A DNA stretch of 37,371 bases, from assembly GCA_003163855.1 (NCBI GenBank), contig PLRJ01000221.1, positions 1 to 37,371 on the forward strand, written 5' to 3'. The notes under the pieces were generated by a model. That model saw only the letters and a program-made list of their open reading frames with translations, did no database searches and was not told where the DNA came from. Below, piece after piece: positions 1-8,755 of this stretch. How positions within the stretch are numbered: the stretch's first letter is position 1; the number at the start of each line of letters is the position of its first letter. Source of the DNA: Bryobacterales bacterium. Its GTDB lineage: Bacteria > Acidobacteriota > Terriglobia > Bryobacterales > Bryobacteraceae. The position numbers and the translations under genes were made by a program.

Positions 1-147
1 TCCCCCGTTGCGGCGAACCCGCCATGGACCATTCACAAGAGTCAAAAATAATCCTAACTTCAGCCCCCACAACCACCTGCACCACTTTTTCACAACCCCC
101 AAAGTTCGTTTTTGCCCTGCGCCGTGTTATTTTTCGGCAGGCTCGCA

Positions 148-164
148 GGAAGGCACCCCCTTCC
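148..164 (+). other. short perfect hairpin in the leader of the first gene
   Basis: GGAAGG (148-153) pairs with CCTTCC (159-164) around a five-base loop and is followed by GCGGGCTTTTTCATTTT. It lies 42 bp before the ATG of the downstream gene. It could be a weak terminator of something upstream or a leader structure; the window starts too close to it to decide. The rest of 1-206 holds no convincing gene. Confidence 0.3.
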
Positions 165-206
165 GCGGGCTTTTTCATTTTCCGAACCAAAAAAGGAGTC
201 ACTACC

Positions 207-1067
207 ATGTCGCAAGCCCGAACGGAACGCCGCGCCGCCGAGCGCCGAGCCGCCAAACTCGCCCGAAAAGCCGCTCAAAAATCCTATCCCGCCGCCGTCT
301 CAACCTCGCCTCTGGCCGCCTGCGAGGCGGCTCCCGAAGAATTCAACTACGCTGCCCCACTCGCAGCCGCCGAGCCCGAGCCCACGCCGAAACCCGCCAT
401 CTCCGAAGCCAGACTAGCCGCCAATCGCGCCAACGCCCAAAAATCGACCGGCCCGCAGACAGAGGCAGGCAAGGCCGTCAGCCGGTTCAATGCCGTCCGC
501 AACGCCCTCACCGGCCAGACCATCCTCCTGCCCACGGACGACGCCGCTCTTTACCGAAATCACTGCGAAGCGTACCAAAAAGAGTTCAGCCCCGTCGGAG
601 TCCGCGAAACTAATCTCGTCCAGGCTATCGCCGATCACGACTGGCGTCTCGCCCGCATCCCCGCCCTCGAAGCCAACATCTACGCCCTTGGCGAACACAA
701 ACTAGCCGGCGACGAAATGCCCGCCCATCTCCTCGAAGCCCACATCCAGATCACCTACGAAAAGCACTTCCGCAATCTTCACCTCCAGCAAAACCGCCTC
801 ACCCGCTACCGCGCCCAGGATCTGGCCGAACTCAAAGCCCTCCAGCAAGCCCGCGAGGAAAAGGAGAAGCAAAAATACGAACGCGCCGCCGCCCTCGAAA
901 AGCATGCCGAAGCAAGCGGACAATCCTTCCAACCAGAAAATTTTGGCTTCGTTTTTTCAACTACCGATCTAGCCGCTTTCCGCGAAGCAAAATCCGACCT
1001 CCGCCTTGCCAAACTGCTCATCCAACTACGATCGGAGGGTCAAAAAACACTGGCTGAAGCTGCTTAA
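207..1067 (+). CDS. NRANAQKSTGP-motif hypothetical protein
   Basis: This 286-residue protein has no known function. The start at 207 is chosen because AAAAGGAG lies 7 bases before the ATG; an earlier in-frame ATG at 24 lacks a ribosome site and would add a non-conserved extension. Residues 1-70 are Ala/Arg/Lys/Pro-rich and likely disordered. At about 70-100 comes ANRANAQKSTGPQTEAGK followed by SRFNAVRNALTG, the hallmark of a family I know as multicopy in Acidobacteriota and some Planctomycetes genomes. The next part is helical (AIADHDWRLARIPALEANI), and residues 200-250 are a charged, probably coiled-coil stretch. No signal peptide or membrane segment is visible. Some annotators suspect a link with mobile DNA, but nothing nearby proves it. 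The family call is firm; the function is unknown. Confidence 0.8.
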   Translation: MSQARTERRAAERRAAKLARKAAQKSYPAAVSTSPLAACEAAPEEFNYAAPLAAAEPEPTPKPAISEARLAANRANAQKSTGPQTEAGKAVSRFNAVRNALTGQTILLPTDDAALYRNHCEAYQKEFSPVGVRETNLVQAIADHDWRLARIPALEANIYALGEHKLAGDEMPAHLLEAHIQITYEKHFRNLHLQQNRLTRYRAQDLAELKALQQAREEKEKQKYERAAALEKHAEASGQSFQPENFGFVFSTTDLAAFREAKSDLRLAKLLIQLRSEGQKTLAEAA

Positions 1068-1185
1068 TTCGTTTAATCGTTGGCGCAACTGGCAGCAGTG
1101 GGCCCAAGCGGCAATTTCAATGCTGCCAAGCCCTTTCCGCGGCAATTGATTTTGGCGTAGTGTGCCCTTATGCCCCGCGATAAAG

Positions 1186-1746
1186 TTATGCTCGCGCGAA
1201 ACGGACGACTTCGCCAAGAAGTAGTATTGAGATCAGACCAAGCCAAGCTGTGAAGCCGTAAGCTCCATTCGCGCCCTCTGGCCAACCGCCAGGCAAGAGA
1301 TCCTTTAGAAGAAAAATTGCGAAGAGCAGTATCGCCGGCCAGGTGATCACCATAAACAGAATGCGAGCTGGCCTTGAACGCATTGACAGCGGCCGCCTCG
1401 CCAATAGTCTGTCCGACCACGAGGCCAGCGCAAGCCAATAGAGGCCAACGGTCAGTGCTAGGACGGCGTAACTGCGGGTGGTCAGAAGAATCGGTTTTCC
1501 CGCTGCGTAGCTCATTTGCGGAACAGGAGCGACCAGGCTAGCCGCAACGAATGCAGGCCACTGAAATCCAACCGCCTCTTCGACAGGGCTGCTATGCCGA
1601 TATGGAAGAACAAACGACTCCGTGCCTTCACTCGCCCCGGTCTCTTTATCGGCGATACGCTGCCGAGCCAACCAAAGGCGATCCTCTTGATCGGCCCTAT
1701 GCAATGTTATTAGGAGGAACGCAATCATTAGCCCTGTCAGGGTCAC
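1186..1746 (-). CDS. small multi-pass membrane protein
   Basis: The family is not recognised. The reading frame encodes about 186 residues with roughly five hydrophobic segments: one at the N-terminus (LTGLMIAFLLITL), one around VGFQWPAFVAASLVAPVP, then YAVLALTVGLYWLALASW, ILFMVITWPAILLFAIFLL and FTAWLGLISILLLGEVV near the C-terminus. A charged linker rich in Asp, Glu and Arg separates the first two. The start is uncertain: GTG at 1746 is used, with GTG at 1767 and ATG at 1728 as alternatives, and none has a good ribosome site. The frame stays open far upstream but there only shadows lysC. The gene diverges from lysC. It is probably an inner-membrane protein of unknown role; the regular spacing of hydrophobic segments is the main evidence that it is real. 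Confidence 0.6.
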   Translation of the reverse strand: MTLTGLMIAFLLITLHRADQEDRLWLARQRIADKETGASEGTESFVLPYRHSSPVEEAVGFQWPAFVAASLVAPVPQMSYAAGKPILLTTRSYAVLALTVGLYWLALASWSDRLLARRPLSMRSRPARILFMVITWPAILLFAIFLLKDLLPGGWPEGANGAYGFTAWLGLISILLLGEVVRFARA

Positions 1747-1855
1747 TCGAAGCGCAGGTAGGCGCACAGTCTTGATAGACGCGTCAAAACCAGCGATGTT
1801 CCCGGGCACCGCGCGGAACCGATCCCGGCGCCCAGCGCACTCGCTATCCTGAAAT

Positions 1856-3280
1856 TTGAAGAACCTATTACTAATGAAGTTCGGCGGCACCAGCATGGGC
1901 AGCGCCGCCCGCATGAAAGTCGCAGCCGAAATCATCGCCGCCGAGCAGAAGAAAAGACCCGTCGCAGTCGTAGTGTCGGCCATGTCGAAAGTCACCGACC
2001 TCCTGCTCGAAACCCTCAAGCACGCCGAACTCGGAGACCGCACCGCTGTCGATACCGCTCTAGCTGCCCTCTCCTCCCGCCACGCGGAAGCCTGCGCCGA
2101 ACTGCCCGCGGCCGCGATGCCCGAAGTCGAATCGTTGTTGAACGAATTCCGCCGCATCGCCAACGGTGTTCTGATGCTCGGCGAACGTCCGCCGCGTTCG
2201 GTGGATGAAGCCATCGCTATCGGCGAGCGTCTCTCTTCCTCCATCCTCGCCACCTACATGACCGCCTCAGGCATCCCCGCGCGCGCAGTGAACGGCGCCG
2301 ATGTCATCGTCACCGACGCTGTCTTCGGCAATGCCTCCCCGCAAATGGATGCAACGCGCGCAAAATGCCAGCAGGAATTGCTTCCCGATCTCCATGCGGG
2401 CGTAGTCCCTATCGTCACCGGCTTCAACGGAGCAACAGCAGACGGCCGGCCAACCACTTTGGGCCGGGGCGGTTCCGATTTCTCCGCCTCCATCCTGGCC
2501 GCCGCACTGGACGCACAAGAACTATGGATCTGGACCGACGTAGACGGCATCATGACCGCCGATCCGCGCCTGGTAAAAGACGTCGCCGTACTCGAAGAAG
2601 TGACCTATGCCGAGGCCGCCGAACTCGCTTACAACGGCGCCAAGGTGCTGCATCCCCGCACGCTCGCGCCTCTCGTAGCGAAGCAGATTCCGGTCTGGAG
2701 CAAGAACAGTTTCGCGCCGCACAAGCCCGGCACCAAGATCGTTTCGCACTTCGATGAGCCGAAAGGCGCGCGCGCCGTGACATCCATGTCGAACGTCGCC
2801 CTGATTTCCATGGAGCCTGCCAACGCACTGCTGTCAGGCACGCGGCTGATGGCACGGGCGTTGGATGCCTTAGCCTTGGCCAACGTCGAAATATTGGTCT
2901 TCACCAGTTCCAGTTACCGCCAGAGCTTCTGTTTTCTCATTCGCAAACAGGATTTGACCGCCGCGCTGGAGGCACTCGAAGCCAACCTGTCCATCGAACT
3001 AGCGCACGGCTATTTGAAGCCGGTGGAAGTGGACGAGAACGTCGGATTATTGGCGGTGGTCGGCGAAGGCATGCGCGGAACGCCGGGTCTTGCCGGCCGT
3101 GTCTTCACCGCCATCTCGCGCGAACGCGTGAATATCATCGCCATCGCACAGGGCTCCAGCGAACTGACCATCGGTATCATCGTCCGGTTGGACAAACTGG
3201 ATCTAGCAGTACGCGCGGTGCATGAAGAATGCCAGTTAGGCAAGCTGGCCCAAACCGGTCAACTAAGCGCGCAGTCCTAA
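1856..3280 (+). CDS. lysC: aspartate kinase
   Basis: The enzyme phosphorylates L-aspartate, the first step to lysine, threonine and methionine. The N-terminal kinase domain has KFGGTS at the start, and at mid-protein LGRGGSDFSA and WTDVDGIMTADPR, the nucleotide- and aspartate-binding segments; KVLHPRTL follows. Residues from about 320 to 474 form the tandem ACT region that normally binds the feedback inhibitor. At 474 residues it fits the monofunctional LysC class and is not fused to homoserine dehydrogenase. The start chosen is TTG at 1856: it supplies the residues KNLLLM that form the first beta strand before KFGGTS, as in other aspartokinases, while ATG at 1874 would begin in that strand. 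Neither start has a strong ribosome site. The 3' end overlaps convergent thrB by 18 bp. Confidence 0.96.
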   Translation: MKNLLLMKFGGTSMGSAARMKVAAEIIAAEQKKRPVAVVVSAMSKVTDLLLETLKHAELGDRTAVDTALAALSSRHAEACAELPAAAMPEVESLLNEFRRIANGVLMLGERPPRSVDEAIAIGERLSSSILATYMTASGIPARAVNGADVIVTDAVFGNASPQMDATRAKCQQELLPDLHAGVVPIVTGFNGATADGRPTTLGRGGSDFSASILAAALDAQELWIWTDVDGIMTADPRLVKDVAVLEEVTYAEAAELAYNGAKVLHPRTLAPLVAKQIPVWSKNSFAPHKPGTKIVSHFDEPKGARAVTSMSNVALISMEPANALLSGTRLMARALDALALANVEILVFTSSSYRQSFCFLIRKQDLTAALEALEANLSIELAHGYLKPVEVDENVGLLAVVGEGMRGTPGLAGRVFTAISRERVNIIAIAQGSSELTIGIIVRLDKLDLAVRAVHEECQLGKLAQTGQLSAQS

Positions 3281-4186
3281 ACCAGCCAGCCCGCAATCGA
3301 ACGCCGATTCATAATCCTGGTGCGCAGTCAGGCGACGAATGGTGAATGGATTTCCGGTCGACTGAAACGCTTCGCGCAGCAGGCCCTCCACTTCATCGAA
3401 GTTCCGTTGCGCAAAAGCCGCCACCGACGGACCAGCTCCGCTAAGGCAGACGCCCAGCAGATCCGGATGCTCTAAAGCCAGAGCTTGGCTGAGGCCGGGC
3501 ACCAGTTTCTGACGATACGGCTGGTGAATACGGTCGGCGAAAGCCTGCCGCAGAACCGGAAAGTTCCCGCTTTGCAACCCATATAGCAGCAAGCCTAGCC
3601 GCTGCAGATTGAAGACCGCATCTTCACGCGAAATCATCTCCGGCAAGGCGCCACGCGAAGCGCTGGTGGAAAGCGCAAATTCGGGGGTCAGAACGATGAT
3701 AGCGAGGGCATCCGGCCAGCGCACTTTGGCGGCGAAAGCTGAGCGATCGGGCAGTTGACAACTGATTGTTAACCCTCCCAGCAGAGCGGCGGCAACGTTA
3801 TCCGGATGCCCTTCCAAGGCACAAGCCGCGTTGAGAAGTCCCTGCTCCGGCAGCGGTCCGGCGATAGCTTCATAAAGCCGCAAACCGGCCACCGTAGCTG
3901 CCGCGCTGCTCCCCAAACCGGACTTCATCGGAATATCGGTATGGACCACCACGCGCAGGGAAGGGAAGTCGCCGCCCTGTTGCCGCGCCAGAAACAGGAA
4001 CGCCCGCTCGATGAAGTTTTCACCGTCAATGTTGCAGTTCGGAAACTCGAACTTGAGTTCATTCGCGCCGGCCAGACTGCTGACCGATAAATGCAGATAA
4101 AGCTTCACCGCGACCGCCAACGTGTCAAAGCCCGGACCAAGGTTTGCGATGGAAGCCGGAACCTTTATCTGCAAGCTAATGGACAT
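3263..4186 (-). CDS. thrB: homoserine kinase
   Basis: It phosphorylates L-homoserine with ATP, giving the substrate of threonine synthase. It is a GHMP-family kinase of about 307 residues, a usual length. Visible motifs are PASIANLGPGFDTLA near the N-terminus, PMKSGLGSSAAA (the GHMP phosphate-binding loop) near residue 90, and LSGAGPSVAAF near residue 270. The start used is ATG 4186, overlapping the thrC stop by 11 bp, so translation is probably coupled to thrC; a GTG two codons upstream (4192) is equally possible. Its 3' end overlaps the end of convergent lysC by 18 bp. Order on the strand is thrC then thrB, the last two steps of threonine synthesis. Confidence 0.95.
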   Translation of the reverse strand: MSISLQIKVPASIANLGPGFDTLAVAVKLYLHLSVSSLAGANELKFEFPNCNIDGENFIERAFLFLARQQGGDFPSLRVVVHTDIPMKSGLGSSAAATVAGLRLYEAIAGPLPEQGLLNAACALEGHPDNVAAALLGGLTISCQLPDRSAFAAKVRWPDALAIIVLTPEFALSTSASRGALPEMISREDAVFNLQRLGLLLYGLQSGNFPVLRQAFADRIHQPYRQKLVPGLSQALALEHPDLLGVCLSGAGPSVAAFAQRNFDEVEGLLREAFQSTGNPFTIRRLTAHQDYESAFDCGLAGLGLRA

Positions 4187-5417
4187 GGACACCCGCGGCT
4201 TCGTGAGCGTCCGCCATGCTCCGCTTCTTATGCCGCTTGATGATGAAATCCGTATCTTTCAACACATGGCCGGTAAGAATGGCGACTATCGACGCGTCCG
4301 TGTCAATGCGTCCGCTCTCGCTCAGCTTGCGCAAGCCGGCCAACGTCGTGGCCGAGGCCGGCTCACAACCAATGCCATCGCGCCCGATCATTTCTTTGGC
4401 GTCGCCAATCTCTTCGTCCGTCACATCCAGCACGAAACCGCCGCTGAAATGCACCCCCTGCAGCGCCTTTTTCCACGAGCGCGGATTCCCAATGCGAATC
4501 GCCGTCGCCACCGTCTCCGGATGCGCCACCGGCTTCAACTCTTCAGCCTGCGCGTCCCACATGCGGAATAGCGGATTCGCGCCGCTCGCCTGAACAATGA
4601 CAATCTTCGGAACTCTATCAATCAGCCCGTACTGCTTCATCTCAATAAACGCCTTGCCGAACGCAGAGGAGTTGCCCAGATTCCCGCCCGGCACAACCAG
4701 GTAATCCGGAACTTGCCAGCCGGATTGTTCCAGCATCTCGAACATGGCCGTTTTCTGGCCCTCGATGCGGAACGGGTTGATGGAGTTCAGGAAGTAAAGA
4801 TCGGGATCGTTGCCGTTAAGCAACGCGTCGAGGGCATCATCGAAACTGCCGTCAATCTGCACAATTTCCGCGCCGTAATCCAAGGCTTGCGCCAGTTTGT
4901 TTGCCGAAGCCTGACCGGCTGGAAGATACACACGCCCAATCACCCCCGCACGCGCCGCATAAGCTGCCAGCGCCGCCGCGGTGTTGCCAGTGGAAGCGCA
5001 GGCGACTGCCTTTGCCCCGACGAACTTCGCTTCGGTCATGCCCGCGGTCATCCCCAAATCTTTGAAAGATCCGGTGGGATTAAAGCCCAGGTGCTTGAAT
5101 CGCAGGTCGCGCAGACACGCCCACGACGCCGTCTTCTGACCACGGATTAAAGGCACGTTGCCTTCATTCAGTGTCACGATTCCGTCGGGGCCGTAGACAT
5201 CCGGCAGAAACTCGCGAAAGCGCCAAACGCCGCTCGCATCGCGCGGATCATACGATAAGCGCCGGTTCAGCCAGATGCGTTTCAAATCAGCCGGATCCGT
5301 CGATCCCGGCTCAACCACAACCTCTAATAAATCGCCGCATTTCGGGCAGGCAAGTGCACGGTCGTGAAGGTCCAGAGTTGTGGCGCACGCGCTCACACTG
5401 CATCGGAGGTGCATCAT
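4176..5417 (-). CDS. thrC: threonine synthase
   Basis: This PLP enzyme converts O-phosphohomoserine to threonine. The 413 residues begin with a small Cys motif (C6, C11, C24, C27) resembling a zinc ribbon, seen in one class of threonine synthases, then a fold-type II PLP domain. NPTGSFKD at about 113-120 carries the PLP lysine K119; ACASTGNTAAAL and VPGGNLGNSSAFGKA are the phosphate- and substrate-binding loops. The start has two successive ATGs (5417 and 5414), with no strong ribosome site. It begins only 6 bp after the stop of the upstream S10 peptidase gene and overlaps thrB, so the three genes probably form one transcript. Confidence 0.95.
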   Translation of the reverse strand: MMHLRCSVSACATTLDLHDRALACPKCGDLLEVVVEPGSTDPADLKRIWLNRRLSYDPRDASGVWRFREFLPDVYGPDGIVTLNEGNVPLIRGQKTASWACLRDLRFKHLGFNPTGSFKDLGMTAGMTEAKFVGAKAVACASTGNTAAALAAYAARAGVIGRVYLPAGQASANKLAQALDYGAEIVQIDGSFDDALDALLNGNDPDLYFLNSINPFRIEGQKTAMFEMLEQSGWQVPDYLVVPGGNLGNSSAFGKAFIEMKQYGLIDRVPKIVIVQASGANPLFRMWDAQAEELKPVAHPETVATAIRIGNPRSWKKALQGVHFSGGFVLDVTDEEIGDAKEMIGRDGIGCEPASATTLAGLRKLSESGRIDTDASIVAILTGHVLKDTDFIIKRHKKRSMADAHEAAGVHVH

Positions 5418-5423
5418 TACGCT

Positions 5424-6932
5424 TTACTTGATTATCGTTCTCTCGAACAGCGAATCTACGTCGGCGTGAAGTTTGTCCATCGAAGCGCCGTCGATGTAGA
5501 CCATGTGTCCAGCCGAGTAAAGCCCGCGCGTCAGGTTCTTGTGCTCGTCCGCTGTAAGTCCCATGTGCCCGAATGTGTACTCAGCCGCAAAGTAAGGAGT
5601 GGCTGCATCGTAATAGCCTTCCGCTACATACACCTGCATGAATGGATTCTTGGCAAAAGCGTGGCGCATGGCCTCGCTGGTGTCGGCAAAGCCCGCCCAG
5701 CCGCTTAAGCCGTAATCCCACTGACCGATGCCGCCTCCCAGAACGTAATAAACGTTGTCGTTGTTATACTTCAACTCCTGCCGCACATAGTCGCCAAAAA
5801 CCGATGTGTACGGAGGGCGAATGGCCGATTCGCTGGGGTCGAAATCAGTGGATTGCTGCGTGCCGCTTTCGTTGGTACCGGTAAATCGGCCGTCCAGCCG
5901 GCCCACCGTCTTGCCTTCGTCGCGCAGCAGTTCGGCATCGAAGTGAGATAGATCGACACGCAGATTCGAGCGTTCGATAAACGGTTTGCTCAAGCCGGTG
6001 TAGCGCGCCAGATGGTCCACTACCGATTGGCGCGCCGCAGGGCTTAGCGCATCGCCTGCCTGCAGCGCCTGCGTGTATTCGGTTGTGGCCCACTGCTCCA
6101 CCTCCTTGCGCAACGCCTCCGGATCGTTCTGCAATTCAGGCGCTAGTCTCTTGTGATAAGCCGCAGTCAGCGCGTAGGTCGGCAGATAGAGGATGTAAGG
6201 AAGATCGTTCCCTTTGGTGAATCCCAGCGTCTGAAAATTCAGCACGGTCGATATAAGGACAATGCCATTCAGCGCAATGCCATGGTCAACCAGGTAGCCT
6301 GAAAGGCCCGCGGCACGAGTGGTTCCGTAACTTTCACCTGCCAGGTAGACGGGCGAAGTCCAGCGCGAGTTTTTCTGCAAGTAGAGCCGAATGAACTCGC
6401 CGAAGGCCGCAATGTCGCCCGAAACGCCCCAGAATTTCTTGCCGAGTTCGGGTGTCAGGGCGCGGCTATAACCAGTGCCGATGGCATCCACGAAAACCAG
6501 GTCGGTTCTATCCAGAATGGTGTCCTGATTGTCTTCCAGCTCAAACGGCGGGGGCGGCATGAAGCCATTCGGCAGCATCTTCACCCGCTTAGGTCCGAAG
6601 CATCCCATGTGCAGCCAGATGGTGGCTGAACCCGGTCCGCCATTGAAGGCGAAAGTAAGCGGCCGTTTACCCGGCGCGGTCTGATCCACCGTGTAGGCCA
6701 CATAAAACATGTGCGCTTCCGTTTTGCCTTGATCGTTCTTGATCGGCAGCATCCCGGCCGTTGCCGTGTAGGCCAGCACTTTGCCGCGCAGCTTCATCTT
6801 GTGTTGTGTCACGGCTGGTTGTTCAACCGGCGGCTCGGCTGGTTCTTTCGCGTGTGCCTCCGCCGGAGGAGTCGCTTGGCCCAGCGCCATCCCAGCCATC
6901 AACAGCAAGCCAAAACTCAGCTTCAAAGACAT
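5424..6932 (-). CDS. exported S10 serine carboxypeptidase-like protein
   Basis: This is a peptidase family S10 (alpha/beta hydrolase) enzyme, expected to release C-terminal residues from peptides outside the cytoplasm. The start at 6932 gives a 502-residue product beginning with a signal peptide (MSLKLSFGLLLMAGMALGQA); longer frames lack one. A Pro/Glu-rich linker follows. FNGGPGSAT is the oxyanion-hole motif, GESYGTTRAAG holds the nucleophile Ser, and a YDAATP segment and SAGHMVY near the C-terminus carry Asp and His, so the triad looks intact. It lies 6 bp upstream of thrC, an unexpected neighbour for threonine genes; a shared transcript might link peptide use with amino acid synthesis, but that is inference. 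Its 5' end is only 31 bp from the divergent propeller gene. Confidence 0.88.
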   Translation of the reverse strand: MSLKLSFGLLLMAGMALGQATPPAEAHAKEPAEPPVEQPAVTQHKMKLRGKVLAYTATAGMLPIKNDQGKTEAHMFYVAYTVDQTAPGKRPLTFAFNGGPGSATIWLHMGCFGPKRVKMLPNGFMPPPPFELEDNQDTILDRTDLVFVDAIGTGYSRALTPELGKKFWGVSGDIAAFGEFIRLYLQKNSRWTSPVYLAGESYGTTRAAGLSGYLVDHGIALNGIVLISTVLNFQTLGFTKGNDLPYILYLPTYALTAAYHKRLAPELQNDPEALRKEVEQWATTEYTQALQAGDALSPAARQSVVDHLARYTGLSKPFIERSNLRVDLSHFDAELLRDEGKTVGRLDGRFTGTNESGTQQSTDFDPSESAIRPPYTSVFGDYVRQELKYNNDNVYYVLGGGIGQWDYGLSGWAGFADTSEAMRHAFAKNPFMQVYVAEGYYDAATPYFAAEYTFGHMGLTADEHKNLTRGLYSAGHMVYIDGASMDKLHADVDSLFERTIIK

Positions 6933-6963
6933 GTGATACTGTGATCGCCAAGGTAGGCTAGTC

Positions 6964-7971
6964 ATGCGGCGATTTTCGAACCTCTTCTCGTACATTTTCA
7001 TGAGCGTTTTATTTGCAGCGTCCGGCAGTTCCACTCGATCAAGTTCGGGCTGGCTTTTGTCCGCCAACAAGGGCGATCATACTTTGGGCATTATCGATCC
7101 CCAAGCGGACACGCAAATCGCGGCTGTGCCGGAAGACGGCATCACCGGACACGAAGTGGCAGCATCCCCGGACGGCAAATTTGCTTATGTTCCCATTTAT
7201 GGTAACTCGGGTGTAGGCAAGCCCGGCACTGACGGCAAGAATATCGTGGTGGTTGATCTGGCCACACGAAAAATCAGCGGAAACATCGAGTTCAGCCATG
7301 GCGTGCGGCCGCACTGCCCCGTTTTCGACCGCCACAGCGGAATGCTGTATGTAACCACCGAACTCGATCAAACCATCACCATCATCGATCCGAAAACGCT
7401 AAAGATTGTCGGCACCATTCCGACCGGCCAGCCCGAGTCGCATATGCTCACCGTCTCGCATGATGGCCGCCGCGGCTACACGGCCAACGTCGGCCCCGGA
7501 ACTGTATCGGTGCTGGATATGCAAGCCCGTAAGACACTCAAAATCATTCCAATTTCGAAGCACACGCAGCGCATCTCTATCTCGCCGGACGACAGCATGG
7601 TGTTCACGGCCGACCAGACCAAGCCGCAGATTGTGGTGATTGACACCAAAACGAATTCCGTGAAAGGCGACGTGCCGCTGGATGGCTTAGGCTACGGCAC
7701 CGCCCCGACGATGGATGGCAAATATCTGCTGGTTGCCGTGCAGGGTCCCAATCAGATCGCAGTGATCGATTTGGCGCAGATGAAAGTTGTCCACACCATC
7801 AGCGTGCCGGCCATTCCGCAGGCGCTGGTGGTCCGTCCTGATAATAAAGTGGCTTATGCTTCCTGCGATACCAGCCACCAGGTAGCCGCCATCAGTATTC
7901 CCGATTGGTCGGTAAAGCTGATCGACGCCGGAAAAGGCACCGACGGTCTTGCTTGGGCCAATGCGCAGTGA
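6964..7971 (+). CDS. exported YVTN-type beta-propeller protein
   Basis: The 335-residue protein has a hydrophobic N-terminus (FSYIFMSVLFAASGS) that reads as a signal peptide. The remainder is a YVTN/YncE-like seven-bladed propeller: blade-end motifs such as VVDLATRKISGNI, IIDPKTLKIVGTI, VLDMQARKTLKII, VIDTKTNSVKGDV and VIDLAQMKVVHTI recur about every 42 residues. It has no catalytic motif. It is the first gene of an operon, since its stop overlaps the start of the cytochrome c gene by 11 bp. The likely role is a periplasmic scaffold or electron-transfer partner of the downstream oxidoreductase; that is inference from position. ATG at 7000 is a possible alternative start. Confidence 0.85.
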   Translation: MRRFSNLFSYIFMSVLFAASGSSTRSSSGWLLSANKGDHTLGIIDPQADTQIAAVPEDGITGHEVAASPDGKFAYVPIYGNSGVGKPGTDGKNIVVVDLATRKISGNIEFSHGVRPHCPVFDRHSGMLYVTTELDQTITIIDPKTLKIVGTIPTGQPESHMLTVSHDGRRGYTANVGPGTVSVLDMQARKTLKIIPISKHTQRISISPDDSMVFTADQTKPQIVVIDTKTNSVKGDVPLDGLGYGTAPTMDGKYLLVAVQGPNQIAVIDLAQMKVVHTISVPAIPQALVVRPDNKVAYASCDTSHQVAAISIPDWSVKLIDAGKGTDGLAWANAQ

Positions 7972-8755
7972 CCGCAAACTTCTAAACGCCGTTCTGCTCG
8001 GTCTGACCGCCTGCCTGCTGCTTTGCGGACAGGAAAACCGGCTTGAAAGGGGGCGTACGTTCCTCGGTTTAGCGCCGCCACCCGATCCCGCAGCCGCTGC
8101 CCGAGGCGAAAAGATATTCGTTCAGAATTGCGCGTTTTGTCACGGCCAGGACGCACGCGGCGCCGAAGGCCCAAACCTGATTCGTTCCGCCACTGTTCTG
8201 CACGATGAAAAGGGCGAGACGCTGGGGCCAGTTTTGCGGCGCGGCTTCCCGGACAAGGGCATGCCCGCGTTCAGTCAACTGACTGATGAACAGAGTTACG
8301 ACATCGCCTCGTTTCTGCATGCCCGCGTTGAAGCTGCGGCCAACCGCTACGGTTACAAGCTGCAGAACATTGTTACTGGCGACGCGAATGCCGGGAAAAC
8401 CTACTTCGCTGCCAATTGTCAGTCATGCCACTCGGCTACTGGAGATTTGGCTCATGTGGGCAGCAAATACGAACCGGCTGACCTGCAGGCAAAGTTCTTA
8501 TATCCTGGTGACTCCGCGGCTCCGCTGACCGCAACTGTCACGCTGCCAACCGGCGAGAACGTCACTGGCGTTTTGAAACGTATCGACGATTTTCAAATTT
8601 CAATCACGGACGAAACCGGCGCTTACCGGTCGTGGCAGACTGATGCGGTGAAATATGTGATCAACGATCCGCTGCTCGGCCATCAGCGTTTGCTGGCAAA
8701 ATACACCGATTCCGACATGCACAACATACTGGCTTACCTGGTCACCTTGAAATGA
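7961..8755 (+). CDS. periplasmic diheme c-type cytochrome
   Basis: The 264-residue protein has an N-terminal signal peptide (LLNAVLLGLTACLLLCG; the Cys might even serve as a weak lipobox) and two heme c attachment sites, C57AFCH61 and C153QSCH157. M101 in KGMPAFSQL is the likely axial ligand of the first heme. The C-terminal part (VTGVLKRIDDFQISITDETG) is the small beta domain often seen in acidobacterial cytochromes next to quinoproteins. ATG 7961 is preferred over an in-frame TTG at 7949. It overlaps the propeller gene by 11 bp and the quinoprotein gene by 4 bp, so the three proteins are probably made together. The likely role is to accept electrons from the downstream dehydrogenase and pass them to the respiratory chain. 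Confidence 0.93.
   Translation: MRSDRKLLNAVLLGLTACLLLCGQENRLERGRTFLGLAPPPDPAAAARGEKIFVQNCAFCHGQDARGAEGPNLIRSATVLHDEKGETLGPVLRRGFPDKGMPAFSQLTDEQSYDIASFLHARVEAAANRYGYKLQNIVTGDANAGKTYFAANCQSCHSATGDLAHVGSKYEPADLQAKFLYPGDSAAPLTATVTLPTGENVTGVLKRIDDFQISITDETGAYRSWQTDAVKYVINDPLLGHQRLLAKYTDSDMHNILAYLVTLK

Noticed and set aside
1772..1800. TTGATA-N17-GATGTT as lysC promoter
   Set aside because: The -10 matches only three of six positions, not enough to call.
2254..2904. Long minus-strand frames inside lysC
   Set aside because: They are out-of-frame shadows in GC-rich coding sequence with Arg/Ser/Ala-rich products and no recognisable domain.
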